A stretch of 64,000 nt of DNA from Parvibaculum sp. (GTDB lineage: Bacteria > Pseudomonadota > Alphaproteobacteria > Parvibaculales > Parvibaculaceae), in assembly GCA_030649335.1 (NCBI GenBank), contig JAUSLL010000045.1:1-64000 (forward strand), read 5' to 3'. Each line of letters starts with the position of its first letter. Position 1 is the stretch's first letter. Below are positions 20,716 through 30,766 of this stretch, one piece after another. Both the position numbers and the translations under genes were made by a program. Under the pieces are notes generated by a model. It did not search any database, was not told where the DNA came from, and saw only the letters and a list, made by a program, of their open reading frames with translations.

Positions 20716-21499
20716 TGCGAAGCTCCCGCACAAACGCTTCACTACTCAAGGCGCCCGTAGCGCTCGGTGCTCGACCTCGCAAATCCTCCCAGTCGGGCAA
20801 TTCATCTTCTGGAGGGAATGCTTCGATATCGGAAACATCAATTTGATAAGGGAATGCTGCACCACGTCGATATTTCAAAATGCCGAACACTTCCACCCTT
20901 CGGCCCACGGCAAACACAGCATCGTCGAAAAGCCTGTGCGGGAAGTGGCAACTAATTTTCCGTGGGCCGACATCTGGATATACGTGAAACGTATTTGCCC
21001 CACGATGAATATTGATTTGCTCCAACATGCCTTCAATGGAACCATAACACTCATCATCTACCGCAAGTGCCTTTGTAACTCGACCAGCAACATCGTCGTT
21101 CAGCTCAAACTTCTTCTCGTTGACGAATAATGTAGCGCGCTTGATACCAACACCAACAGGTCTGGCAAGCCGACGAAAATCTTCGAGCAACTCCGAATCA
21201 AACTCGTCTAGATTGGCTTCAGTCGTCACCGCAGCAGCGACTCTTTCAAACCGATCCAGCACAATCTGAGCCATCTGCGAGTCGCTCGATTTTGGAGTTA
21301 GCACCATTCGTAGCGGGCTATTGTACGAAATTTCTGCAACCTCAAACACAGTCGAAGGCTTTCCTTCGATCGCGTCGCGCGAGATTTGGGTCAGAGCAGC
21401 ATTCAAGGATTGAAGCTCGGAAACAAACGTGCCGAGACGAATTCGCCCCTCCTCTTCGCTAAGCCCCTCAAGCACCAATGTAATGCGATCATTCTTCAT
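20702..21499 (-). CDS. uncharacterised protein paired with the PIN gene
   Basis: I do not recognise a named family. The product is 265 aa from MKNDRITLVLEG, soluble, without signal or membrane segments. The N-terminal part (about 1-110) is acidic with RLGTFVSELQSLNAALTQI, which could form a helix; the middle and end look like small beta-barrel segments (ISCHFPHRLFDDAVFAVGRR, VEVFGILKYRRGAAFPYQI). Its stop lies within the PIN gene. Base composition is lower in GC than the surroundings (for example 23 G+C of 60 bases at 21001-21060), a sign of transfer. It could act as the antitoxin-like partner; that is inference from position only. Confidence 0.7.
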   Translation of the reverse strand: MKNDRITLVLEGLSEEEGRIRLGTFVSELQSLNAALTQISRDAIEGKPSTVFEVAEISYNSPLRMVLTPKSSDSQMAQIVLDRFERVAAAVTTEANLDEFDSELLEDFRRLARPVGVGIKRATLFVNEKKFELNDDVAGRVTKALAVDDECYGSIEGMLEQINIHRGANTFHVYPDVGPRKISCHFPHRLFDDAVFAVGRRVEVFGILKYRRGAAFPYQIDVSDIEAFPPEDELPDWEDLRGRAPSATGALSSEAFVRELRNGWE

Positions 21500-21685
21500 A
21501 GCACCAACCACATAGTTTGAGGATTTAGCTCCAAGTTTTATTAGGTACAATCAATCTCTGTACTGATTACCTTTTCTTCGCAAGCAATCGCAACGGCACC
21601 ATCAAGACACGGTACATCATGCGTACAAATTGTAATCATAAATGTGCTTCAACGGAACGAAATCACATTATCTTCGATCATAACA

Positions 21686-21716
21686 AAAAGGGCGGGTCTT
21701 TTGGACCCGCCCTTTT
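21686..21716 (-). terminator. terminator of the ctaC-D-B-E operon
   Basis: GGGCGGGTC (21690-21698) and GACCCGCCC pair across a four-base loop, flanked by AAAA/TTTT. On the minus strand the stem is followed by a TTTTTG run, the form of a strong intrinsic terminator, 21 bases after the ctaE stop. Confidence 0.9.
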
Positions 21717-21736
21717 CAAATAAGATCGCGCTTGGC

Positions 21737-22576
21737 CTAGCCGCCGTGCATGACGGCGCCATGGCTGCCCCAGATGTAGATGGAGGCGAAGAGGAAGAGC
21801 CAGACCACGTCCACGAAGTGCCAGTACCAGGCGGCGGCTTCGAAGCCGAAATGCTGCTTGGAGTTGAAACCGCCATTGATGGCGCGGACCAGGCAGATGG
21901 CAAGGAAGATGGTGCCGACGAGCACATGGAAACCGTGGAAGCCGGTGGCCATGAAGAAGGTCGCGCCGTAGATGCTGCCGCCAAAAGAGAAAGAGGCGTG
22001 CATATATTCATAGACCTGAAGGGCCGTGAAGATCATGCCGAGCACGACGGTGAAGACGAGACCCTGCACAAGACCCTTGTTGTCGTCGTGCTGGAGCGCG
22101 TGATGCGCCCATGTGACGGTTGTGCCCGACGCCAGCAGGATCAGCGTGTTGAGCAGCGGAATGTGCCACGGGTCGAAAACTTCGATGCCCTGGGGCGGCC
22201 AGTGACCGCCGGTGAAGGCTGTGCGCGAGGCCTGAATGGCTTCGCCCGGAAAGAGCGATGCGTCGAAGAAGGCCCAGAACCATGCAACGAAGAACATGAC
22301 TTCAGAGGCAATGAACAGAAGCATGCCGTAGCGCAGGTGAAGCTGGACAACCGGTGTGTGGTCGCCTGCGTTGCCTTCGCGCAGCACGTCGCGCCACCAG
22401 CCTGCCATCGTGTAGAAAACGATGAGGAAACCCGGCACGACATACCAGAGCGGTGCGCCGTGGAAATACTGGACCGCGCCGACGGCAAGGATGAAAGCGC
22501 CGATGGCACCGATCACCGGCCATGCGCTGGGATCGACCAGATGATAATCATGATGTTTGGCGTGTGCGTCAGCCAT
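21737..22576 (-). CDS. ctaE: cytochrome c oxidase subunit III
   Basis: Seven-helix subunit III of the aa3-type oxidase, 279 aa. Typical blocks are HHDYHLVDPSAWPVIGAIGA at the N-terminus, MLLFIASEVMFFVAWFWAFF, ATGFHGFHVLVGTIFLAICL and AAWYWHFVDVVWLFLFASIY at the C-terminus. The start at 22576 has GGAG ten bases upstream; the frame stays open ten codons more. Last gene of the ctaC-ctaD-ctaB-coxF-like-ctaE run. Confidence 0.96.
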   Translation of the reverse strand: MADAHAKHHDYHLVDPSAWPVIGAIGAFILAVGAVQYFHGAPLWYVVPGFLIVFYTMAGWWRDVLREGNAGDHTPVVQLHLRYGMLLFIASEVMFFVAWFWAFFDASLFPGEAIQASRTAFTGGHWPPQGIEVFDPWHIPLLNTLILLASGTTVTWAHHALQHDDNKGLVQGLVFTVVLGMIFTALQVYEYMHASFSFGGSIYGATFFMATGFHGFHVLVGTIFLAICLVRAINGGFNSKQHFGFEAAAWYWHFVDVVWLFLFASIYIWGSHGAVMHGG

Positions 22577-22639
22577 GTCCCGAATTCTCCACTTAGCGAT
22601 CGGCATTGAAGCTGCCGAGGTCTTTATCCAATAATTTCT

Positions 22640-22831
22640 TTAGGCAGTCGGTTCGATCATTTGCAACGCGCCATAGGTTGGCCGCTGCGCCACGTTGCCG
22701 CCGAGTTTGGCGACTGTGACGACGAAAAACAAAACCACCAGCGCGCCCAGTACCAGAGCGAGGGCCACATTGCGCTGCTTGCGACGCTTCAGCTGATCCG
22801 GTGACCAGCGCAGCGGTGTTTCATCACTCAT
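22640..22831 (-). CDS. CoxF-like small membrane protein
   Basis: A 63-residue protein with a charged N-terminus (SPDQLKRRKQRN) and one membrane helix at about residues 22-41. Small genes of this form lie after ctaB in alphaproteobacterial oxidase operons and are annotated CoxF or as assembly proteins. The start used has AAAGG nine bases upstream, and the ctaB stop lies just ahead. In the usual order ctaG (Cox11) follows, but here ctaE comes next after 63 bases. Confidence 0.75.
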   Translation of the reverse strand: MSDETPLRWSPDQLKRRKQRNVALALVLGALVVLFFVVTVAKLGGNVAQRPTYGALQMIEPTA

Positions 22832-22842
22832 GGCAGCACCTT

Positions 22843-23802
22843 TCAAAACGTCACCAAGGGGGTGAGCGGCGCTGCAAGGCCGAAGCCCTGCTCGACCAGA
22901 AGCACGCTGAACAGAAGGAAGAGGTAGAGGATCGAATAGGCAAACAACTGCCGCGCGGTCTTGTATTCGCCCTTTGCATCGCGCCAGACGCGGTAGGCAA
23001 AGACGAGGAAGCCGAGGCCGAGCGCCGCTGTGACGCCTGTGTAGATGAGGCCCGCAAAACCCAGAAGCGACGGCAGCGCCGTGACGGGCATGAGCAGGAT
23101 CGAATAAAGCATGATCTGATTACGCGTTGCCGCTTCGCCCGCCACATTGGGGAGCATGGGCACGCCAGCGGCTTCGTAATCGGAACTGGAGAAAAGCGCC
23201 AGCGCCCAGAAATGCGGCGGCGTCCACATGAAGATGATGAGGAAGAGCGCGATGGATTCGACCGAAACCGAACCTGTGACCGCGGCCCAGCCGATCATGG
23301 GCGGGAAAGCACCCGCAGCACCACCGATGACGATGTTTTGCGGCGTCGAGCGTTTGAGCCAGATCGTATAGATGACGGCATAGAAGAAGATCGTGAAGGC
23401 GAGAAGACCGGCGGCGACCCAATTGACTGCGAGCCCCATGGTGAGGACCGAGCCGATGGAGAGTGTGATGCCGAAGCCGAAAGCTTCGCCTGACGTCACG
23501 CGACCTGAAGGCACGGGACGATTGGCCGTGCGCTTCATCTTGAGGTCGATGTCGGCGTCGTACCACATGTTCAACGCGCCTGACGCACCCGCACCGATGG
23601 CCACACAGAGCAGCGCCGTGAAGGCGATGACCGGGTTGATCGCACCGGGGGCCACCACAAGACCGACGAGACCGGTGAAGATCACGAGCGACATGACGCG
23701 CGGCTTCAGCAGCTCGAAATAGTCAGCGGGCGCGGCCATGCCGATATCGGGCACAGACCGCGTTCCGTTGATGGTGCTCGTGGTGATCGAGCTGTCAGAC
23801 AT
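22843..23802 (-). CDS. ctaB: protoheme IX farnesyltransferase (heme o synthase)
   Basis: UbiA-family prenyltransferase that farnesylates heme b, the first step to heme a. The first aspartate-rich motif is [19 protein letters not shown] (about residues 78-96), and the second is in the [20 protein letters not shown] region. About nine membrane helices; 319 aa is normal. It starts 15 bases after ctaD. Confidence 0.96.
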   Translation of the reverse strand: MSDSSITTSTINGTRSVPDIGMAAPADYFELLKPRVMSLVIFTGLVGLVVAPGAINPVIAFTALLCVAIGAGASGALNMWYDADIDLKMKRTANRPVPSGRVTSGEAFGFGITLSIGSVLTMGLAVNWVAAGLLAFTIFFYAVIYTIWLKRSTPQNIVIGGAAGAFPPMIGWAAVTGSVSVESIALFLIIFMWTPPHFWALALFSSSDYEAAGVPMLPNVAGEAATRNQIMLYSILLMPVTALPSLLGFAGLIYTGVTAALGLGFLVFAYRVWRDAKGEYKTARQLFAYSILYLFLLFSVLLVEQGFGLAAPLTPLVTF

Positions 23803-23817
23803 TAGGTTCCGCTTCCC

Positions 23818-25452
<1,635 letters not shown>

Positions 25453-25485
25453 CTAGAACGTGTTGTGCTTAAAACGATGCGGGGT

Positions 25486-26352
25486 TCAGTGCGACGCTGC
25501 GCCGAATGAAAGCGCGAGTTTGACGCTTTCGTTGGGAACAGTGATCGACGCTGAACCGGATTTTTGAGCAACCCAGGCCGCGAATTCTTCTTTGGAAACC
25601 ACATGCACTTCGATGGGCATGAAGGCATGGCCCTGACCGCAAAGTTCCGAGCACTGGCCGTAGTAGATGCCGGCCTTAGTCGCACGGAACCATGTCTCAT
25701 TGAGGCGACCGGGGATGGCGTCAATCTTGACGCCGAAAGCGGGGACGGCCCAGGCATGGATCGCGTCGCCGGCGGCAGTCACGATGACACGCACTGTCGT
25801 GTCGATCGGCACCACAACAATTTCGTCGGTGGCGAGGAGACGCGGACGGCCGTTCAATTCATCTTCCGGCACCATATTGGCCGAAAAGGAAATTTCAGCA
25901 TTGTCGGGATATTCGTAATCCCAGTACCACTGGTTGCCTGTCGCTTTGATGGTCATTTCCGCCGGGGGAATGACCAGCTCTTTGTAGAGCAGGCGGAAGG
26001 ACGGGAAGACGATCAGGACGAGGATCAGGATCGGTCCCAGCGTCCAGGCGACTTCGAGCCATGTGTGATGCGAGGTCTTGGACGGCACCGGGTTCGCCTT
26101 GCGGTTGAACCGGATCATCACATAGCCGAGCAGCGCTGTGACGAAGACCACGATGACCGTGATGATGACGAGCAGAAGATTGTGGAAGCTCTCGATGTCT
26201 TCCATGACCGGCGTCACGGCTTCCTGAAAGCCCATCTGGCCCGGCACCGAAATGCCTGTCGCATACGCGCCTGTGGCTGTGAGAAATAGCCCCGCCGCGA
26301 GCGCAAAAGCCCCAAGTCCGACCAAGCGCCCGATACCGTTCAGAAACCGCAT
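25486..26352 (-). CDS. ctaC: cytochrome c oxidase subunit II
   Basis: Carries the CuA centre that accepts electrons from cytochrome c. A signal peptide (about 1-32) is followed by two membrane helices and a periplasmic cupredoxin domain with GNQWYWDYEYPD (aromatic patch) and YGQCSELCGQGHAFMPIEV (CuA Cys, Cys, His, Met). Length 288 aa. First gene of the oxidase operon; it diverges from a gene starting at 26765. Confidence 0.97.
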   Translation of the reverse strand: MRFLNGIGRLVGLGAFALAAGLFLTATGAYATGISVPGQMGFQEAVTPVMEDIESFHNLLLVIITVIVVFVTALLGYVMIRFNRKANPVPSKTSHHTWLEVAWTLGPILILVLIVFPSFRLLYKELVIPPAEMTIKATGNQWYWDYEYPDNAEISFSANMVPEDELNGRPRLLATDEIVVVPIDTTVRVIVTAAGDAIHAWAVPAFGVKIDAIPGRLNETWFRATKAGIYYGQCSELCGQGHAFMPIEVHVVSKEEFAAWVAQKSGSASITVPNESVKLALSFGAASH

Positions 26353-26764
26353 GCTAGTTCCCAGCTCCCAATGCTGTTGACAGGACCCGTGCCTGATGTC
26401 CGCCGGTGTGCCCCAAAGGACAACTGCGACCCGGAAGACAACCGCACTGATGTGTGCCCTGTCACCACTTCAATTCCAATGGAGGGGCCGCCGAAATGGC
26501 TGTCCCCCGATAATTCCTGCGTCAGAAAACATAAACCGATGGCCACCGCAAGGCTCTCTGTCGCGGCATCCCGTTTCGGCTCTTCCCCTGACCCCGTCGG
26601 CATACCCGACTCGCGCTCGTGAGTATAGACAGGCCAGCAACAGAGGCCACATGTCGCGCGCGGTTTTGCGACGTTTTGCCACAATAATTGTGTCCTGTCA
26701 GGTGCTTGAACCTTTCCTGCACAGGAAAAAAGCCTAGAGTAAGAGTGACTCTTAAATAGAGGCG
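26353..26764. other. 412-base divergent intergenic region upstream of ctaC
   Basis: No convincing gene on either strand; the open frames here lack ribosome-binding sites and protein-like composition. It should hold the oxidase operon promoter (minus) and the promoter of the 26765 gene (plus). Two perfect small palindromes near the plus-strand gene, TTTCCTGCACAGGAAA (26713-26728) and AAGAGTGACTCTT (about 26740-26752), are possible regulator sites. Confidence 0.5.
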
Positions 26765-27169
26765 ATGCTGATGCGCGATGAAGCCCTGATTCACTTCCAT
26801 TACGGCAGCCGGATTTCCGCCGGATTGCTGCTCGCCTCCAATGGGGGCGCTGCACCTGAACTCATCAGCGAAGCCGCGCCCTATTACACCCCGCGTGATC
26901 CGGGCCGCTCGGCGGTGGGGTTTTGCGCCTGTCACCCCAAAATGGTCGAGGATATGACCGGCCCGCCGCCCAAAGGCTGGCAAAACTGGCGGTTTCAGGA
27001 CTGGGACGAGTGGTTTGGCCGCATCAACGGCGTTTTCCTTGTCGATCTGGAAAAGCTGCATGTCGTGCAATATCCGCTCTATAGCTGCGGATCACAGATT
27101 GTGCGCTGCGATCTGAGCGCCCTGCCGCACCGATTGGTGCCGGTTGAAGAATGGTTCGAACATCCATAG
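26765..27169 (+). CDS. hypothetical protein
   Basis: Not recognised. A 134-residue soluble protein (132 if the second ATG, at 26771, is used). It is rich in Trp, Pro and Cys, with FCACHPKMVEDM, a GWQNWRFQDWDEWFG aromatic cluster, and LYSCGSQIVRCDLSALPH near the C-terminus; the cysteines could bind a metal or form disulfides, but no standard motif is complete. It is separated from tldD by 55 bases and may be co-transcribed with it. The gene is supported by codon-like composition and a good fit to the gap. Confidence 0.65.
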   Translation: MLMRDEALIHFHYGSRISAGLLLASNGGAAPELISEAAPYYTPRDPGRSAVGFCACHPKMVEDMTGPPPKGWQNWRFQDWDEWFGRINGVFLVDLEKLHVVQYPLYSCGSQIVRCDLSALPHRLVPVEEWFEHP

Positions 27170-27224
27170 GTGTTGAAGCCACCTCGCGCTGCCCCCACCT
27201 TTCGGCCCGTATTTAGGAAATTCC

Positions 27225-28658
27225 ATGAGCGATACGCCTGACGACCTGTTTTTTGCGCCCCACGGGCTCGACCGCTCCCGCGTCGAGGGTCTTGTCGGCG
27301 ATGCGCTGCAAGGCACGGACGACGGCGAGTTGTTCCTTGAATACCGTCAGTCTGAAGCTCTGGCCTTCGATGACGGTCGCCTGAAAATGGCAACATTCGA
27401 CACCACGCAAGGTTTCGGTCTGCGTTCCGTCGCCGGTGAAGCGACGGGTTATGCGCATTCATCCGAGCTGAGTGAAGCTGCAATCAAACGCGCGGGCGAT
27501 GCTGTGCAGGCTGTGAAGCAAGGCCATACGGGCGTGCAGTCATCAGGCCCGCAGCGCACCAATGCGCATCTCTATACCGACGAGAACCCACTGGGCGCAC
27601 AGAGCTTTGAAGAGAAAGTGAAGCTTCTTTCCGACATTGATGCCTATGCGCGTGGCCTCGACAGCCGTGTGCGGCAAGTGTCGGCATCGCTCGCGGGCGA
27701 ATGGCAGGCGGTGGAGATCATGCGCGCCGACGGACAGATTGTGCGCGATGTGCGCCCGCTCGTGCGGCTCAATGTGTCCATCGTTGCAGGCCAAGGCGAC
27801 CGGCAGGAAACCGGCAGCCAGGGCACCGGCGGCCGCATGGGCTATGAAACCTATATCGACCCTGCGAAATGGCGCGGCCAAGTGGACGAAGCTTTCCGCC
27901 AAGCCCTCGTCAATCTCGACAGCGTGCCCGCCCCCGCCGGCGAAATGGACGTGGTGCTCGGGCCCGGCTGGCCCGGCATCCTGCTGCATGAAGCCATCGG
28001 CCACGGACTGGAAGGCGATTTCAACCGCAAGAAGACATCGGCCTTCGCGGGCCTGATGGGACAGCGCGTGGCCGCCCCCGGTGTCACGGTGGTGGACGAT
28101 GGCACGATTGCCAATCGCCGCGGTTCGCTGACCATTGACGACGAAGGCACACCGACCAGCCGGACGGTGCTGATCGAGGACGGTATTCTTAAAGGTTATA
28201 TGCAGGACCGGATGAACTCGCGCCTGATGGGCATGGCGGCAACGGGCAATGGCCGTCGCGAATCCTACGCGCATCAGCCGATGCCGCGCATGACCAACAC
28301 TTACATGCTGGCAGGCGTCCGCGACCCGCAGGAAATTCTGGCCTCGGTCAAGCATGGTCTTTACGCCGTGTCCTTCGGCGGCGGTCAGGTGGATATCACG
28401 TCCGGCAAATTCGTCTTCACATGCACCGAAGCCTATATGATCGAGAACGGCGTCATCGGCGCGCCGGTGAAGGGCGCGACCATCATCGGCAACGGACCCG
28501 ATGTGCTGACGCGCGTCGCGATGATCGGCAATGATCTGAAACTCGATCCCGGCATCGGCGTCTGCGGCAAGGCAGGCCAAGGCGTGCCGGTGGGCGTGGG
28601 ACAACCGACGCTGCGCATCAACGGCATGACGATTGGCGGGACGGCGCGGGCGGCGTAA
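27225..28658 (+). CDS. tldD: metalloprotease TldD
   Basis: Zinc subunit of the TldD/TldE peptidase, which degrades unfolded peptides and matures some modified peptides and antitoxins. The HExxxH motif is in ILLHEAIGHGLEGDFNR (about residues 257-273). Other marks are LEYRQSEALAFDDG near the N-terminus and GLYAVSFGGGQVDITSG near the C-terminus. Length 477 aa is normal. Its partner TldE starts at 62989 in this window, about 34 kb away. Confidence 0.95.
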   Translation: MSDTPDDLFFAPHGLDRSRVEGLVGDALQGTDDGELFLEYRQSEALAFDDGRLKMATFDTTQGFGLRSVAGEATGYAHSSELSEAAIKRAGDAVQAVKQGHTGVQSSGPQRTNAHLYTDENPLGAQSFEEKVKLLSDIDAYARGLDSRVRQVSASLAGEWQAVEIMRADGQIVRDVRPLVRLNVSIVAGQGDRQETGSQGTGGRMGYETYIDPAKWRGQVDEAFRQALVNLDSVPAPAGEMDVVLGPGWPGILLHEAIGHGLEGDFNRKKTSAFAGLMGQRVAAPGVTVVDDGTIANRRGSLTIDDEGTPTSRTVLIEDGILKGYMQDRMNSRLMGMAATGNGRRESYAHQPMPRMTNTYMLAGVRDPQEILASVKHGLYAVSFGGGQVDITSGKFVFTCTEAYMIENGVIGAPVKGATIIGNGPDVLTRVAMIGNDLKLDPGIGVCGKAGQGVPVGVGQPTLRINGMTIGGTARAA

Positions 28659-28665
28659 GAGCGGG

Positions 28666-28821
28666 CCTCGTCCTTCGAGACGCGGGCTTTGCCCGCTCCT
28701 CAGGATGAGGATTGTTTTTACGCGGAACTTTTCACACTCATCAAGGTGAGGATTGTTTATTGCGCACTCCTCTTCCCTACCTCATCCTGAGGAGGGCTCC
28801 TTAGCCCGTCTCGAAGGATTG
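28666..28821. repeat. palindromic repeat, CCTCATCCTGAGGAG type
   Basis: Two inverted arms: left at 28666-28710 (CCTCGTCCTTCGAGACG ... CTCCTCAGGATGAGG) and right at 28780-28821 (CCTCATCCTGAGGAGG ... CCCGTCTCGAAGGA). Each arm also has an inner hairpin such as GCGGGCTTTGCCCGC. Repeats of this consensus are abundant between genes in Hyphomicrobiales genomes; that is from general knowledge. Confidence 0.8.
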
Positions 28822-28865
28822 CCACCTCGTGTGACAAGAAGACAAAACGTGTCGGAGGGCGCGGG

Positions 28866-29906
28866 ATGCATTGGCAACGATTTTTCATGCCCCGGCCCGG
28901 CAGCTTCAGTGCAAATCTCGTAGAAGCCCACCGGGAGAAACATTGCTACATGCGTGATGTAAGCGTCGACCTGAGTGTTTTACCGTTCACGCTGCCAAAG
29001 GGTGATGTTCGCTTTCGCCAGAGTTTCAAAGCCAAGGCGATGTTGGTCATCAGCCTGCTCATGGCCTTGTTGTTTTTGACTTTAGCGAGGGTGATCGCAG
29101 GCGGGTATGGCATTTGGTTTCTGATCATACTGATGTCGACCATTTTTCTTGGATTGACATATTGCTTCATCGCCAATGCCCTCATGGTTCGCCGTGTGAC
29201 ATTCAACAAACATGATGTGCATGTGCGCGAGTATGACGGAACCGAATGGAACGCCTCATATCGAAGTTATCTTGGTGTGAAGCAGGACGACTTCACGTTT
29301 CGCGGGCCCGGAGTTGAGAAGTGCAGAATTGTGCGGCTGGTGACCGAAATACCCGATCGCTGCATTACGCTCGATCTGCGCCACAACATTTTCAACGAAC
29401 CATCACCGCTTGCCGAATATGCCCGCATTCTCGGCGTGCCAATCATCGAAACAAAACTGCAGCCTGTCGAAAATCTGAAAGCCGGATGGTGGACTGTCGC
29501 CCCGCCCATGATCTTTGCCTTCGGTATATTTTCCGTTGTGATAGGTGGCTTCTTTTTGCTGGCGAGCCATTCGAACAAAGCCGAATTCATTATTCAAAAC
29601 CACGCCTCATCGGCCATCCGCACCGGACAGATAAAGGCGGGCAACCGCAGTCACCTTATTCGACCTGTTGCGGAAGGAACCTCACGGACCGTCCGTTTTC
29701 CCGTGAGCCACGAAGGCGGATACACGGTGAGCGTCGAACTGAACAACGGACAAAAATTATCAACCGGAGAAACAGGCTATATGACACACGGCGTGGACAT
29801 ACAGGTCGTCATTGATGTGCACGATGACGAGGTATCCGTAAGCGACGTATCCACTGACGTTACGTATACGAATTCGAACCGTGAAGATTACGGTCTGCCA
29901 CAATAG
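28866..29906 (+). CDS. membrane protein of unknown function, paralogous to the next gene
   Basis: No recognised family. Product 346 aa. After an N-terminal soluble segment there are two adjacent membrane helices (about 58-79 and 83-108), a cytoplasmic-type domain with WNASYRSYLGVKQDDF and SPLAEYARILGVPIIE, a third helix (about 212-233) and a C-terminal domain of about 110 residues likely on the other side of the membrane. The start is supported by GGAGG seven bases before the ATG. The first 205 residues match the layout of the following gene, so the two arose by duplication; the extra C-terminal helix and domain are unique to this copy. Confidence 0.7.
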   Translation: MHWQRFFMPRPGSFSANLVEAHREKHCYMRDVSVDLSVLPFTLPKGDVRFRQSFKAKAMLVISLLMALLFLTLARVIAGGYGIWFLIILMSTIFLGLTYCFIANALMVRRVTFNKHDVHVREYDGTEWNASYRSYLGVKQDDFTFRGPGVEKCRIVRLVTEIPDRCITLDLRHNIFNEPSPLAEYARILGVPIIETKLQPVENLKAGWWTVAPPMIFAFGIFSVVIGGFFLLASHSNKAEFIIQNHASSAIRTGQIKAGNRSHLIRPVAEGTSRTVRFPVSHEGGYTVSVELNNGQKLSTGETGYMTHGVDIQVVIDVHDDEVSVSDVSTDVTYTNSNREDYGLPQ

Positions 29907-29922
29907 GTGCGAGGACCATCGG

Positions 29923-30522
29923 ATGCCGCTAAGCCGCTTCGGATTTCGCGATTTCGGACCTGAAATGCTGACGGGCGTCGGTGTGTTTCGCGTGGACCTG
30001 AGCGCGCGGCCCGTGACGGTTTCGCTGGCGCCTGCCAAGGCGAAGTTTGTTGTGATGCTTGTCGCCTATGCGATCTTGGTCGCTATCGTGGCGGGTGTGG
30101 TGATCGGGATCGCGGGGGAACGGCCGGACGGTGTTTTGATTTTCTTCGGCGTGTTGATTTTTGTGCCTGTGGCGGTATTCACCTTCATGGGCTTTGCGAC
30201 GAAGCGAAGCGCGGTGTTTGATGTGGCGCATGTGAGCGTTACTGAAACCAACGGTACGATCTGGGATGCTTTTTATAAGGAATATCTCGGTGTGCGCTGG
30301 CGGATTCACGCACGCGATCCGGGGGAAAGTTCAGGCGATTTTCTGGTGATCGAGATGATCCACCCTGACGCGACAAAGACACTGCCGCTTTATGTCGATC
30401 TGGCGATGGCGGGGCCGGATGAGCGGCGCGACATGACGGCGGAATTTGCGCGGGCGTTAAAGCTGCCGGTGCTGGTGTCGCCGGATGAGGATGAGGATGA
30501 CGATGAGCCGGATGCGGTTTAG
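29923..30522 (+). CDS. membrane protein of unknown function, paralogous to the preceding gene
   Basis: 199 aa from the ATG preceded by GAGGACC. Two adjacent membrane helices (about 40-63 and 70-92) precede a soluble domain with IWDAFYKEYLGVRWRI and TAEFARALKLPVLV, aligning with WNASYRSYLGVKQ and AEYARILGVPIIE of the gene before it. It ends in a very acidic tail (DEDEDDDEPDAV) and lacks the third helix and C-terminal domain of its neighbour. The start lies 16 bases after the upstream stop, so the two are probably one operon, closed by a terminator at 30736. Confidence 0.7.
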   Translation: MPLSRFGFRDFGPEMLTGVGVFRVDLSARPVTVSLAPAKAKFVVMLVAYAILVAIVAGVVIGIAGERPDGVLIFFGVLIFVPVAVFTFMGFATKRSAVFDVAHVSVTETNGTIWDAFYKEYLGVRWRIHARDPGESSGDFLVIEMIHPDATKTLPLYVDLAMAGPDERRDMTAEFARALKLPVLVSPDEDEDDDEPDAV

Positions 30523-30588
30523 ATGCGGTTTATGAGGACGACGATGGGGACGGCGACGAAGACTAGCGCAGGTGGATAAATGGTTCCC

Positions 30589-30676
30589 CTGATCAAGTCA
30601 CGGGACGACACCATTTTTTTAACTGAACTTTCGTCGCATTCAACTGTCATCCCGTGGCTTGACCACGGGATCCAGA
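30589..30676. repeat. palindromic repeat, CCCGTGGCTTGACCACGGGAT type
   Basis: Arm CCTGATCAAGTCACGGGACG (30589 onward) is inverted relative to TCATCCCGTGGCTTGACC and its following ACGGGATCC (about 30647-30672); the right arm also folds on itself (CCCGTGGCTTGACCACGGG). A repeat unit of this sequence is common between genes in many alphaproteobacteria. Confidence 0.7.
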
Positions 30677-30735
30677 GCGGCGGGTTCGGTGTGTGCGGCA
30701 GTCCCCCCACCCAAAAAATCGAAGAATATTTTTTG

Positions 30736-30761
30736 ACCTCCCCACGAGGGGGGGTGTTTTT
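30736..30761 (+). terminator. terminator downstream of the tandem membrane-protein genes
   Basis: ACCTCCCC (30736-30743) pairs with GGGGGGGT (30748-30755) across ACGA, followed by GTTTTT. The convergent kinase gene ends six bases further on. Confidence 0.75.
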
Positions 30762-30766
30762 GATTG

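Noticed and set aside
26713-26728. Intrinsic terminator at TTTCCTGCACAGGAAA
   Set aside because: The stem is short, no gene ends just before it on either strand, and no T run follows; more likely a protein site or chance.
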